Shown one piece after another: positions 31,507 to 40,597 of a stretch of DNA of 64,000 bases. The notes beneath the pieces were generated by a model. It was not told the origin of the DNA, did no database searches, and saw nothing but the letters and a program-made list of their open reading frames with translations. Numbering within the stretch: position 1 is the stretch's first letter; every line of letters starts with the position of its first letter. Location of the stretch: contig NZ_JABFAU010000004.1 in the NCBI RefSeq assembly GCF_017168335.1, positions 63,879 to 127,878 on the forward strand, read 5' to 3'. The position numbers were made by a program, and so were the translations under genes. The DNA comes from Rhodococcus sp. KRD162. Lineage in GTDB: Bacteria > Actinomycetota > Actinomycetes > Mycobacteriales > Mycobacteriaceae.

Positions 31507-32040
31507 GTGAGCAGCCCCAACCCGGAACAGACCGGGCCACCACTCCGCGCGCTGGCGATGGTGCTGATCTCGCTGGCGATTCTGTTCGCAGCGATCGGTG
31601 CGCTCTCGCTCACCGGTTCGGACTCCGACGAGGCGGCGGCCGAGCCCTCCTCCTCCGAGACCGCCGCAGCCGAGACCACGAGCGCACCGGCAGCCGCGCC
31701 TACCTCGCAGGCACCCGTCGGCGACGCGTCGACCAGCAGTGCACCCCAGACCACCACCTCGAGTACCCCCGCCGACGTCGAGGTGCGAGTGCTCAACAAC
31801 TCGAACATCTCCGGTCTCGCCGCCGACACGGCCGGTACGTTGACTGCCGACGGGTGGACGATCACCGAAACCGGAAACTTCAACGAAGCCCAGTTCGCAC
31901 AGAGCGCCGTCTACTACGGCACCGCTGCAGGTGAGGAACAGGCTGCGCAGGCGATCGCCACGCAACTCGGCGTCCCGGCCGAGGCCAAGCCGAGCTCGCT
32001 CGAGTCCACGACCGGCGTGGTAGTCATCGTGACCCAGTAA
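31507..32040 (+). CDS. LytR_C-domain membrane-anchored protein
   Basis: 177 residues from GTG 31507. One N-terminal membrane segment (RALAMVLISLAILFAAIGAL) is followed by a Ser/Ala/Thr/Glu-rich linker of about 55 residues. A LytR C-terminal domain follows (VEVRVLNNSNISGLAADTAG and FAQSAVYYGTAAGEEQAAQA). This domain occurs at the end of LytR-CpsA-Psr wall ligases; here it is alone on a membrane tether. Position corresponds to Rv0431. It probably acts at the cell envelope. Confidence 0.85.
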   Translation: MSSPNPEQTGPPLRALAMVLISLAILFAAIGALSLTGSDSDEAAAEPSSSETAAAETTSAPAAAPTSQAPVGDASTSSAPQTTTSSTPADVEVRVLNNSNISGLAADTAGTLTADGWTITETGNFNEAQFAQSAVYYGTAAGEEQAAQAIATQLGVPAEAKPSSLESTTGVVVIVTQ

Positions 32041-32137
32041 TTTCGGCCTTCGAGATCGTGCCCGGTTCTTCCGAATCGGGCGGCACGTTATCATTTTTCG
32101 AGCCCGGCGAAACTGCCTGAAAGAGGAGCGATTTCCG

Positions 32138-32848
32138 ATGGACATGTTCAACAGACGCACTACTGCGACACGATCGCTGCATTACGTGGTGCCGGTCCTC
32201 GCGATCGCGGCCCTTGGGCTCTCTGCCTGCAGCAACGGTGAGGTCGCCTCCGACGTACCCGGAACCGTGCCGCCGGTATGGACCGGCGAATCCGATCCGT
32301 CGGCGGCAGCCGTCGCCGGAGACGGACGGGGCGGGTCGGACTCCGCCGACTCCATCGAAGGCACGTTGCGCAACCCGTCCGGGGCGCAGGTCGGCACGGT
32401 GACGTTCACGTCCGAGGGCGACAAGCTCACCGTCACCGCCGAGGTCGAGGACATGACCCCCGGCTTCCACGGATTCCACGTCCACACCGTCGCCGCATGC
32501 GAGCCCAACTCGGTGGCACCCACCGGCGGCGAACCGGGTGCGTTCCTGTCCGCGGGCGGCCACCTGCAGGTCGATGGCCGAACCGGTCATCCCGCCAGCG
32601 GTGATCTGACGTCCATTCAGGTCGGCGAGGACGGCACCGGCCGCCTCGTCACCACCACAGATGCGATCACGCTCGACGATCTGCGCGCGGATGGTGCGGG
32701 AACTTCGGTGATCGTGCACGAAGGTGCCGACAACTTCGCCAATATTCCGCCGCGCTACACCCTTCCCGACGGTGCGGCGGTGCCCGACATGACTACGTTG
32801 ATGACCGGCGACGCCGGTGCCAGGGCTGCGTGCGCGGTACTCCAGTAG
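32138..32848 (+). CDS. sodC: Cu/Zn superoxide dismutase lipoprotein
   Basis: 236 residues starting MDMFNRRTT, with AGAGGAG upstream. The lipoprotein signal ends at LGLSACSNG. The SodC fold has metal ligands in GFHGFHVHT (two His), GGHLQ (His), GHPASGDL (His and Asp) and VIVHEGADN (His). Cys pairs fitting the structural disulfide are CEPN and RAACAVLQ. It detoxifies superoxide outside the membrane, which in mycobacteria protects against host oxidative burst. Position matches Rv0432. Confidence 0.93.
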   Translation: MDMFNRRTTATRSLHYVVPVLAIAALGLSACSNGEVASDVPGTVPPVWTGESDPSAAAVAGDGRGGSDSADSIEGTLRNPSGAQVGTVTFTSEGDKLTVTAEVEDMTPGFHGFHVHTVAACEPNSVAPTGGEPGAFLSAGGHLQVDGRTGHPASGDLTSIQVGEDGTGRLVTTTDAITLDDLRADGAGTSVIVHEGADNFANIPPRYTLPDGAAVPDMTTLMTGDAGARAACAVLQ

Positions 32849-32849
32849 T

Positions 32850-33980
32850 TTGAGCGCTCCCCGGATCCACTTCGCGAGCTCCCCGCGCCCGACGCTCGGC
32901 GTCGAATGGGAGATCGCATTGGTCGACAGGAACACGCGAGATCTCGTCAACTCCGCCGAGGCGGTCATCGACGGCGTCCACGAACTGGCCGGGGACACCC
33001 CGAGGGTGACCAAGGAGTTGCTCCGCAACACCGTCGAGCTCGTCACCGGTGTGTGCGAGAACGTCGGTGAAGCGATGGCGGACCTGGGTGGCTCCCTGGA
33101 ATTGGTGCGACGCGCAGCGGATCCGTTGGGAATCGACTTGTTCTCGGCAGGTACGCATCCTTTTGCCGAGTGGTCCACCCAGCAGCTCACCAGCTCGCCG
33201 AGTTACGACGAGTTGATCGCTCGAACTCAGTGGTGGGGTCGGCAGATGCTGATCTGGGGTGTGCACGTGCACGTGGGAGTGTCGTCCCCGGACAAGGTCT
33301 TTCCCATTCTCAACTCGCTGTTGCTGCAGTACCCGCACCTGCTGGCGCTGTCGGCATCCTCGCCGATCTGGGCGGGCAACGACACCGGATACGCCAGCAA
33401 TCGCGCGTTGATGTTCCAGCAGCTGCCGACGGCAGGGCTTCCGTTCCAGTTCGAGGACTGGTCGCAGTTCGAGGGATTCGTTCGCGACCAACTCAAGACC
33501 GGGGTCATCGAACAACTCGGTGGCATGCACTGGGACATTCGGCCGGCACCGAAGTGGGGAACCATCGAGGTCCGAGTGTGCGACGGGGCGTCGACCAAGC
33601 GGGAACTCGCTGCGCTGGTCGCGCTGACGCACTGCCTCATCGTGAACCTCGACGAGCGGCTGGAAGCGGGGGAGACATTGCCGTCGATCCCACCGTGGCA
33701 CGTGCAGGAGAACAAGTGGCGGGCGGCCCGATACGGACTCGACGCCGAGATCATCGTGGACTCGGACAGTAGCGAGCGATTGGTCACCGATGACCTGAGC
33801 GACCTGCTCGAGAGGTTGACTCCGACCGCCGTCCGTCTGAACTGTGTGGACGAGCTCGCCGCGGTGGCCGATATTCCCCGGCTGGGGGCGTCGTATCAGC
33901 GTCAACGTGCGGTTGCGGCGACATCAGGCGGCGATTTGCGTGCCGTCGTGGAGTACTTGGTGTCCGATCTCCACTCGTGA
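32850..33980 (+). CDS. GCS2/YbdK-family carboxylate-amine ligase
   Basis: 376 residues from TTG 32850, one base after the sodC stop. The frame opens at 32817 inside sodC, but that part is not coding. Key segments: PTLGVEWEIALVDRNTRDLV (the family GxExE start), VHVHVGVSSPDKVF, HWDIRPAPKWGTIEVRVCDG and SIPPWHVQENKWRAARYGLD. Such enzymes are related to glutamate-cysteine ligase and join Glu-type carboxylates to amines; in actinobacteria the substrate is not certain. Position equals Rv0433. Confidence 0.88.
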   Translation: MSAPRIHFASSPRPTLGVEWEIALVDRNTRDLVNSAEAVIDGVHELAGDTPRVTKELLRNTVELVTGVCENVGEAMADLGGSLELVRRAADPLGIDLFSAGTHPFAEWSTQQLTSSPSYDELIARTQWWGRQMLIWGVHVHVGVSSPDKVFPILNSLLLQYPHLLALSASSPIWAGNDTGYASNRALMFQQLPTAGLPFQFEDWSQFEGFVRDQLKTGVIEQLGGMHWDIRPAPKWGTIEVRVCDGASTKRELAALVALTHCLIVNLDERLEAGETLPSIPPWHVQENKWRAARYGLDAEIIVDSDSSERLVTDDLSDLLERLTPTAVRLNCVDELAAVADIPRLGASYQRQRAVAATSGGDLRAVVEYLVSDLHS

Positions 33981-33987
33981 TACCAGG

Positions 33988-34329
33988 TCACCGATCGGAG
34001 TCGTTCGGTTCCCTCTCGTTGACGATCAGCAGTCCGTCGCGGCCCCGCTGCTCTCGGTAGGCGACGCGGCCGACGGTGTGTGCGATGACCGGAGCGGTCA
34101 CCAGCGTGAACACTCCGACGAGCAGCAGCATCCAGATGTCGACGTTGCCCCGCAGGCTGATGATGGCCCCGATCAACACCATGATCAGGCCGGCCACCTG
34201 CGGCTTGGTGGCCGCGTGCATCCTCGACAGCGTGTCGGGAAAACGCACGATGCCGACGGCGGCGGTGAATGCCATCACAGCTCCCGACAGGATGAATACG
34301 GAAGCGATGACCTGAGTAACGGTGCTCAT
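33988..34329 (-). CDS. mnhG: Na+/H+ antiporter subunit G (MrpG/MnhG)
   Basis: 113 residues with three membrane segments: VIASVFILSGAVMAFTAAVG, PQVAGLIMVLIGAIISL and IWMLLLVGVFTLVTAPVIAH. The central motif IVRFPDTLSRMHAATKPQVAG is the MnhG/PhaG signature. It is the last gene of the Mrp operon. ATG 34329 follows mnhF by 19 bases. The C-terminus is basic and cytoplasmic. Confidence 0.93.
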   Translation of the reverse strand: MSTVTQVIASVFILSGAVMAFTAAVGIVRFPDTLSRMHAATKPQVAGLIMVLIGAIISLRGNVDIWMLLLVGVFTLVTAPVIAHTVGRVAYREQRGRDGLLIVNEREPNDSDR

Positions 34330-34348
34330 TGGTCCCTCACAGTAGTGC

Positions 34349-34606
34349 TCATTCGTCCTTCACCCTGAATCGTGCGATGCTGACCGATCCGACGAAGCTG
34401 ACCAGCGAGAGCGCAACGATGGCCGGTACCAGGGTGGTGTCGCGGCTGTAGACGGCCCACACCGCGAGGCCGCACATCGAGACCGCCAGGATCGTGTCTA
34501 TGGCGACCAGTCGGTCCAGCGTGCTCGGCCCGTCGAGCAGTCGGTACGCGGTGAGGACCGCAGCGGCGAGCAGAAGAGCGCCGGCGATGGCGAGAACGAC
34601 GGTCAC
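34349..34606 (-). CDS. mnhF: Na+/H+ antiporter subunit F (MrpF/MnhF)
   Basis: 85 residues from GTG 34606, which overlaps the mnhE stop (GTGA). Three membrane segments cover almost the whole protein: VTVVLAIAGALLLAAAVLTA, RLVAIDTILAVSMCGLAVWA and TLVPAIVALSLVSFVGSVSI. The RLLDGPSTLDRLVAIDT segment is the MrpF hallmark. The open frame running to 35368 is translation through mnhE in another frame. Short length is normal for MrpF. Confidence 0.9.
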   Translation of the reverse strand: MTVVLAIAGALLLAAAVLTAYRLLDGPSTLDRLVAIDTILAVSMCGLAVWAVYSRDTTLVPAIVALSLVSFVGSVSIARFRVKDE

Positions 34607-35250
34607 GACCACTCTCCCTTCCTGCTGTCGTCGGTCTTCTTGTCGTCTCGCGGGGCGTCCGGATCGCCGGATTTCGGATCGTCGCCGAACACCCCGTGAT
34701 ACTGCTCGTACTCTTGATGGTGCAGGGGACTGGGCTTCCAGTCGGAGTCGCGCTCGAAGCCTGCGATGAACAGTTTCTCCAGGTGCCGAACATAGGCGTA
34801 GAAGCCGTCGACTGCCTTCTGAGTGCCCATGTCCAGCACGTGTACGTACAGCAGACGTCTGGTCCGGTCGATCTCGAGCACCATGGTGCCGGGCACGAGA
34901 TTCATTGCATCGACGAACAGGGTGAGCACCAGATCGGACTTGATTGCGATGCGGCAGCGCAGCACCCCGGTGACCGGCGGAGCTTTCGGCCGGATCGCCA
35001 GCCACGCAACGCTGAAGCTCGATTCCATGGCGTAGTAGAGGAACACGCCTGCGAGTTTGACGAGGGAGAACACGTGGATTCGGCCCTCGACCGGTACGCG
35101 CGGCAGCGGCAGGAGCACCATGATCAGCACTCCGACGCCGATGCCGCCGAGAATGTTGGCCGCAGAGACGTTGCCCCACAGCAGGACCCAGATCGCCGTC
35201 AACCATGCCAGCGTCCAGACGCGGAGCAGTAGGGAGCGGTTCATCGTCAT
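34603..35250 (-). CDS. mnhE: Na+/H+ antiporter subunit E (MrpE/MnhE)
   Basis: 215 residues from ATG 35250, overlapping mnhD by four bases. Two N-terminal membrane helices (LAWLTAIWVLLWGNVSAANIL and GGIGVGVLIMVLLPLPRV) are followed by LVKLAGVFLYYAMESSFSVA and a cytoplasmic domain with LVPGTMVLEIDRTRRLLYVH. A charged C-terminal tail (PDAPRDDKKTDDSRKGEW) extends about 50 residues past the domain. MrpE is needed for stability of the Mrp complex. Confidence 0.9.
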   Translation of the reverse strand: MTMNRSLLLRVWTLAWLTAIWVLLWGNVSAANILGGIGVGVLIMVLLPLPRVPVEGRIHVFSLVKLAGVFLYYAMESSFSVAWLAIRPKAPPVTGVLRCRIAIKSDLVLTLFVDAMNLVPGTMVLEIDRTRRLLYVHVLDMGTQKAVDGFYAYVRHLEKLFIAGFERDSDWKPSPLHHQEYEQYHGVFGDDPKSGDPDAPRDDKKTDDSRKGEWS

Positions 35251-36890
35251 CGGGTGCCCTCCTCCTCGGCGCGCGCCTGTTCGTAGGCCTGGTCGCCGAC
35301 GAATTCCGCACCGCGCACGGCATCGATGTACAGAGATCGATCCCGCAGGTCTCTGGCAGCGCGATCACTGATGTCGATGATCGGGCCGGCGAATACGGTC
35401 ATGGCCAAACCGACGACGACGAGGCCGATGGTCGGGATCAACATGAAGGCAGGCATTCGGCCGACGTCCTCGCGATCACCGAACTGAATATCGGAGGAGT
35501 CGTCGAGCAGAGCGGACGGGCTGTTGTCCGCGAGGTCTCCCTCCGGGGCGTCGGCGCGAGCTCGCCAGAACGCCTTGGTCCATACTCTCGCCACGACGTA
35601 CAGCGTCAGCAGGCTGGTGACGGTGCCGCCCGCGACGAGCAACCAGGCCAGCACACTGCCTTGTTCGCTACCGGCTTGCAGGAGCGCCACCTTGCCGATG
35701 AAGCCCGAGAACGGGGGAATGCCACCGAGGTTGAGGGCAGGAACCAGAAACACGATCGCCAGAACCGGGCTGGCCGCAGCCAGGCCACCGAGTCGCCGCA
35801 GCGAGGACGAACCGGCCTGCCGTTCGATGAGTCCGACCACGAGAAACAGCGTCGTCTGCACCAGAATGTGGTGGGCGACATAATAAATCGCTCCCGACAG
35901 TCCCGATTGTGTCGACAGAGCCACGCCGAAGATCATGTAACCGATGTGGCTGACCAACGTGAACGACAACAGCCGTTTGATGTCGCTCTGCGCGATGGAG
36001 CCGAGAATGCCGACGAGCATGGTCAGCAGACCACAGACCATCAGAACGTTGTCGAGGGAGCCGTCGGGGAACAACAGCGTGTGTGCGCGAATGATGGCGT
36101 ACACACCGACTTTCGTCAGCAAACCCGCGAACACCGCGGTGACCGGAGCGGGGGCGGTGGGGTACGAGTCCGGTAGCCACGTCGAGAGCGGGAACACAGC
36201 GGCCTTGATGCCGAACGCGACCAGCAGAACGGCGAAGATTGCGGTTCTCGTGCCCGGCGGAACGTCGTCCATCCGTACGGCGATGTGCGCCAGGTTCAGC
36301 GTCCCGGTTGCGGCGTACGCCAAGGCGATACCGATCAGGAAGATCAACGAGGACACCATCGAGACCATCACGTACGACACACCCGCACGGACTCGATCGG
36401 CGCTCGCTCCGAGCGTCAGCAGTACGAACGACGCGGCGAGCAGAACCTCGAAGCCGACGAACAGATTGAACAGGTCGCCTGCGAGGAAGGCGTTGCACAC
36501 ACCCGCGGTCAGCGCCAGGTAGGTCGGCAGGAAGATCGAGACGGGCTGATTCTCGTTCCCGTCGCGAATACCCTGACCGATCGAGTACACCATGACGGCC
36601 AGCAACACGATGGACGAGACAAGCAACATCATCGCCGAAAGCCGGTCCACGACAAGGGAAATCCCGAGTGGGGAATCCCAGCCGCCGACCTGAAGCGCGC
36701 TGACGCCGTCCCGATCGGCCAGATAGAGCATCATCGACGAGATCGCGACCACCGCGGTCAACGCGACCAGGGTGATGAAACGCTGCGCGCGGGGGCGTCG
36801 ACCCAGCACCAGCGTCAGGGCAGCCGCCAGCATCGGAATGAGCACCGGAAGCGGAGTCAGGACATCGATCACGTGCGGGGAGATCGTCAT
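35247..36890 (-). CDS. mnhD: Na+/H+ antiporter subunit D (MrpD/MnhD)
   Basis: 547 residues, about 14 membrane segments, homologous to NuoN/NuoM-type proton-pumping subunits. Conserved patches include VGFEVLLAASFVLLTLGA, the Lys-containing FGIKAAVFPLSTWLPDSYPT, FAGLLTKVGVYAI and AQSDIKRLLSFTLVSHIGYM. It is one of the two large ion-translocating subunits. The C-terminal extension after helix 14 ends in an Arg/Glu-rich tail. ATG 36890 overlaps mnhC, so the operon order A(B)-C-D-E-F-G is fully coupled up to mnhF. Confidence 0.94.
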   Translation of the reverse strand: MTISPHVIDVLTPLPVLIPMLAAALTLVLGRRPRAQRFITLVALTAVVAISSMMLYLADRDGVSALQVGGWDSPLGISLVVDRLSAMMLLVSSIVLLAVMVYSIGQGIRDGNENQPVSIFLPTYLALTAGVCNAFLAGDLFNLFVGFEVLLAASFVLLTLGASADRVRAGVSYVMVSMVSSLIFLIGIALAYAATGTLNLAHIAVRMDDVPPGTRTAIFAVLLVAFGIKAAVFPLSTWLPDSYPTAPAPVTAVFAGLLTKVGVYAIIRAHTLLFPDGSLDNVLMVCGLLTMLVGILGSIAQSDIKRLLSFTLVSHIGYMIFGVALSTQSGLSGAIYYVAHHILVQTTLFLVVGLIERQAGSSSLRRLGGLAAASPVLAIVFLVPALNLGGIPPFSGFIGKVALLQAGSEQGSVLAWLLVAGGTVTSLLTLYVVARVWTKAFWRARADAPEGDLADNSPSALLDDSSDIQFGDREDVGRMPAFMLIPTIGLVVVGLAMTVFAGPIIDISDRAARDLRDRSLYIDAVRGAEFVGDQAYEQARAEEEGTR

Positions 36891-37507
36891 TTGTGGTCTC
36901 CCTTCTTCTTGTTCGGCGCGCTCTCGTCCTTCTCTGCATTGTCGAGCCCGTCGAGTCCCTCGACGCCCGGCTCGTCGTCATCGAAGTCGTTCTCCCGGAT
37001 GTCCTCGTAGCACTCGAGGTCTTCGAGATTCTCGAGCTGATCCATCGGAATCGGATTGCCCTTCGAGTCGAACGCGTCACCGCCGAAGCTGGGTTCACCT
37101 GTCACCGGGTCGTCCGAGCGGTCACGGTCGGGGGCCTCGGCCATCGACCGGCGCTGGGAGACCTTGGCGTCCTCGGGGTCGTTCTCGATGTCGTCCTTGG
37201 TGTTGAGCGTGAACGACCGGTACGCGAGCGCCAGGACGAATGCCGCGATGCCCATGGTGATGACGATCGCTGTCAGGATCACTGCCTGCGCCAGCGGATC
37301 GGCCATCTGCTGATTGACCGCGTTGTCACGGCCGACGATGGGCGGGCCGCCTGCCGGACCGCCGACCGTGAGCAGCAGCAGATTGACGCCGTTGCCGAAC
37401 AGGAGCAGGCCGAGCAGCATCTTGGTGATGCTGCGTTCGAGCAGCAGGTAGACACCGGCGGCGACCAGCACTGCCACGATGAACAGCATTCCGAGATCAG
37501 CGGTCAT
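36887..37507 (-). CDS. mnhC: Na+/H+ antiporter subunit C (MrpC/MnhC) with long acidic tail
   Basis: 206 residues from ATG 37507. The first about 105 residues are the NuoK-like MrpC with three helices (LGMLFIVAVLVAAGVYLLLE, MLLGLLLFGNGVNLLLLTVG, VILTAIVITMGIAAFVLALA). The next 100 residues are hydrophilic and acidic (DDIENDPEDAKVS, ECYEDIRENDFDDDEPGVE, DGLDNAEKDESAPNKKKGD). MrpC proteins are usually about 110-150 residues, so the tail is unusually long. It overlaps both neighbours by four bases. Confidence 0.9.
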   Translation of the reverse strand: MTADLGMLFIVAVLVAAGVYLLLERSITKMLLGLLLFGNGVNLLLLTVGGPAGGPPIVGRDNAVNQQMADPLAQAVILTAIVITMGIAAFVLALAYRSFTLNTKDDIENDPEDAKVSQRRSMAEAPDRDRSDDPVTGEPSFGGDAFDSKGNPIPMDQLENLEDLECYEDIRENDFDDDEPGVEGLDGLDNAEKDESAPNKKKGDHK

Positions 37508-40368
37508 GGGGCGCTCACTCGGGCTTGGCTCTGCATTTCCACCTGTGCGTCGAGACGTGCCCCGAGACTGCGGAGCACATCGAGTACCAACCCGACCACG
37601 ATGAGATACACACCGAGGTCGAAGAACAATGCGGTGACGAGCTTGATGTCACCGAGAATCGGCAATGTCACCTCGAACGTGGCCGATGACAGCGCCGGGG
37701 CACCGAGGAACATCGACGCCACCGCTGTGCCCGCCGCGAAGATCAATCCGAGGCCGAGGATCTTTCCGGCGTCGATCGGCACCGTCTCACCGAGCTCGTA
37801 CCGTCCGCCGGCCAGGTATCTGAGCACCAGCGCCAGGCCCGCGGTGAGTCCGCCCGCGAAACCGCCGCCGGGGGCGTTGTGACCGGAGAAGAAGAAGTAG
37901 ATCGAGAGCACCATGATCGTCGGGAAGATCAACCGGGTGGTGACTTCGAGAATCAACGAGCGATGCCGCGGATCGATCAGCTCACCGCCGAGCAACCACG
38001 TCGTCTCGGCCGCGAACTTCGCATCCGAGTTCGATGTGGGGGCGCTCGATGCCGGGGCGTCGGACACCCGCGGAGCGCTGCCGAACCGGCGGTTGCGGAA
38101 GACCAGGCTGGCCACGCCCGTCGCGGCGACGAGCAAGACGCAGATCTCGCCGAGGGTGTCCCAGGCGCGGATATCGACCAGGATCACGTTGACGATGTTC
38201 TTGCCGTCGCCCAGTTCGTACGCGGCCTCGGGGAACTGCAAGGACACCGGAGCGGCGCTGCGGGCGTTCATCGCGAACGCTCCCAACACGCTGACGGTCG
38301 CTCCGACAGCCACGGCGAGCGCGGCGCGGACACCGCGAGACCCGGCTGCGCCCCGGTCGGCGACTTCGGCGGGCAGCTTGCGCAGCACCAGCACGAACAC
38401 CACGAGGGTGACTGTTTCGACCAGGAACTGAGTCAGGGCCAGGTCGGGAGCTCCATGGATGGCGAAGATGACGCCGCAGCCGTAGCCGGTGAGCCCGACG
38501 AGGATGACGCTGGCCAGACGGTTGCGCATGACCGTTGCGCCGATGCCACCCGCGACCATGATCAATCCGATGACCACTTGGAGCGGAGTGTTCCAGAGCG
38601 TGTAGTTCAGTCCCGGCTTCTGCCCGACGACCAGCACGATGATCGGCAACAGCACCAGCGTCAGCAGGATCGTGCCCTGAGTGAGGGGGAGCGAACCGCG
38701 CTGTGTGGTGCCGGTGAGGCGGATGGACAGCGTGTCCATGAACTTGAGGACGTTGTCGTAGGTGCGGTCGGCGTTGCCGAGCGGGGGATGCTCGAACTTG
38801 AGCCGGTTGACCACTCGGTGGGCGATGAACAATCCGACACCGCCGGTGACGACGATGACCGTCAGCGCCAGTGGCAGGTTGAACCCGTGCCACAGGGCCA
38901 GGTGGTAGGGCTCCTGGCCGTAGGACGGCAGGGTCCGCGCGTACGGGCTGACGATGCGGTCGACGATGGAGGAGCCGAATCCCGCGATGAGTCCGAGTAC
39001 CGCCAGGAAAGCAGGCGTTGCCAGGAACAGTGCGGCCGGTGCGTGCATGTTCTTCACCGACGGGCTCGGACGCTTGAGTTGCTTGCGGCCGAAGGCACCC
39101 CAGACGAAGCGGATGCTGTAGGTGACCGTGAGAATCGACCCGATCACCAGGCCGGCGACCACGACGGCTGCGACGGTTGGATCGAGCGTCGGGGTGCTGA
39201 TCACGGCCGACAGGGCGGTTTCCTTGCCGACGAACCCCAGCAGCGGTGGTAGGCCTGCCATGCTCGCGGCCGCGAGCGCAGCGATGGCGGCGAGCCAGGG
39301 GGCCTTCTTGCCGAGGTGGGCGAGTTTGCGGATGTCGCGGGTGCCGGTGGTGTGGTCGATGATGCCGACGACCATGAACAGCGCCGCTTTGAACATCGCG
39401 TGCGCGATCACCATCGTCAGGCCTGCGAGCATCGCCTTCTCCGAGCCGATGCCGACCAGCACGATCAGGAATCCGAGCTGACTGACGGTGCCGAACGCGA
39501 GAACGAGTTTGAGATCGAATGCGCGCAGTGCTCGCCAACCGGCCAGGATCATCGACAGCAATCCGAGCGTGATCACCGTGGCGCGCCACGGACCCGAATC
39601 GGCGAATCCCGGTGCCAGGCGCGCGACCAGGTAGATGCCGGCCTTGACCATGGCGGCGGCGTGCAGGTAGCCGCTGACCGGCGTCGGGGCGGCCATTGCG
39701 CCGGGGAGCCAGAAGTGCAAGGGGACGATGGCCGATTTGCTCAGCGCGCCGATGAGGACCAGCACGATCGCGACCCCGGGCAACCAGCCGGACGGTGCGT
39801 TCGCCACCAGTTCCGACAGGTTGTAGGTACCGGAGACCTGGCCGAGGATGATGATGCCGACCAGCATCGCCAGGCCGCCTGCGGTGGTGACGAGCAGAGC
39901 CTGGGTGGCCGCGCGCCTACTGGAGGCCCGTTCGGCGTAGTGGCCGACGAGCAGGAACGACAGGACCGTCGTGATCTCCCAGAAGACGTACAGGACGAGC
40001 ATGTTGTCGCTGGTGATCAGCCCGAACATGGCACCGGCGAATGCGACCATCTCGGCGGCGAACAGACCCAGCCGGGGCTCGTCGTCCTCGAAGTAGCGTG
40101 CGCAGTACAGCAGAATCAGGGCACCGATCCCCAACACCAGCAGCGACATGAGGGCTGCGAGGGAGTCGAATCGCATGTCGATGTTCATCGACAGGCCGGG
40201 GACCCATTCGATGCTCAGCGTCTGTTCGGAGTTCCAGTTGCCGAACACCCAGAGCAGACTCAGCAGCGGGACGAGAGCAAGCGGAAAGAATGCGTTGCGA
40301 CCCCACCACCGAACGAGCAGCGGTGCAAGAAGCGCAGCCGCGGCATGCGCAAGAAGGATAGCGAGCAA
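37504..40368 (-). CDS. mnhA: Na+/H+ antiporter subunit A fused to subunit B (MrpA/MrpB)
   Basis: 954 residues from TTG 40368 with GGAG five bases before it; the open frame to 40509 adds a non-membrane stretch and is not used. The first about 500 residues are a NuoL-like channel unit (YFEDDEPRLGLFAAEMVAF; ALSKSAIVPLHFWLPGAMAA with its Lys; HATAMFKAALFMVVGIIDHTT-like core). The middle carries the MrpA-specific helices, and from about residue 800 the MnhB domain follows (TRLIFPTIMVLSIYFFFSGH, NAPGGGFAGGLTAGLALVLR). The complex exports cations in exchange for protons, giving pH and salt tolerance. First gene of the operon. Confidence 0.93.
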   Translation of the reverse strand: MLAILLAHAAAALLAPLLVRWWGRNAFFPLALVPLLSLLWVFGNWNSEQTLSIEWVPGLSMNIDMRFDSLAALMSLLVLGIGALILLYCARYFEDDEPRLGLFAAEMVAFAGAMFGLITSDNMLVLYVFWEITTVLSFLLVGHYAERASSRRAATQALLVTTAGGLAMLVGIIILGQVSGTYNLSELVANAPSGWLPGVAIVLVLIGALSKSAIVPLHFWLPGAMAAPTPVSGYLHAAAMVKAGIYLVARLAPGFADSGPWRATVITLGLLSMILAGWRALRAFDLKLVLAFGTVSQLGFLIVLVGIGSEKAMLAGLTMVIAHAMFKAALFMVVGIIDHTTGTRDIRKLAHLGKKAPWLAAIAALAAASMAGLPPLLGFVGKETALSAVISTPTLDPTVAAVVVAGLVIGSILTVTYSIRFVWGAFGRKQLKRPSPSVKNMHAPAALFLATPAFLAVLGLIAGFGSSIVDRIVSPYARTLPSYGQEPYHLALWHGFNLPLALTVIVVTGGVGLFIAHRVVNRLKFEHPPLGNADRTYDNVLKFMDTLSIRLTGTTQRGSLPLTQGTILLTLVLLPIIVLVVGQKPGLNYTLWNTPLQVVIGLIMVAGGIGATVMRNRLASVILVGLTGYGCGVIFAIHGAPDLALTQFLVETVTLVVFVLVLRKLPAEVADRGAAGSRGVRAALAVAVGATVSVLGAFAMNARSAAPVSLQFPEAAYELGDGKNIVNVILVDIRAWDTLGEICVLLVAATGVASLVFRNRRFGSAPRVSDAPASSAPTSNSDAKFAAETTWLLGGELIDPRHRSLILEVTTRLIFPTIMVLSIYFFFSGHNAPGGGFAGGLTAGLALVLRYLAGGRYELGETVPIDAGKILGLGLIFAAGTAVASMFLGAPALSSATFEVTLPILGDIKLVTALFFDLGVYLIVVGLVLDVLRSLGARLDAQVEMQSQARVSAP

Positions 40369-40597
40369 AAAACACTCCGTCGTCTCGGTCGCATCGGCGG
40401 CGAGGCCGATGCGGTGGTCGTAGGGCGGCGATGAGTAGGGTCTTGAAATCGGTATGAAATTCGGCGTGATTGTTTGTGAAATAACGAATCGGCTCCCGAA
40501 CGGCAGCACGTAATCGATCGGGTTCTATCGTACTTTGCGTGGTGGGCCGCGTGCCGACCGGTACAAAACGGTCGTGTGGGCACGAGTCGGGGAGACT

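Noticed and set aside
32817..32849. GCS2 ligase start inside sodC
   Set aside because: The 11 extra residues overlap the sodC end in another frame; TTG 32850 directly after the sodC stop fits the family N-terminus better.
37879..39252. 457-codon plus-strand frame opposite the Mrp A/B gene
   Set aside because: Antisense shadow of a certain membrane-protein gene; composition (Asp/Gln/Arg-rich) is typical of GC-rich reverse frames.
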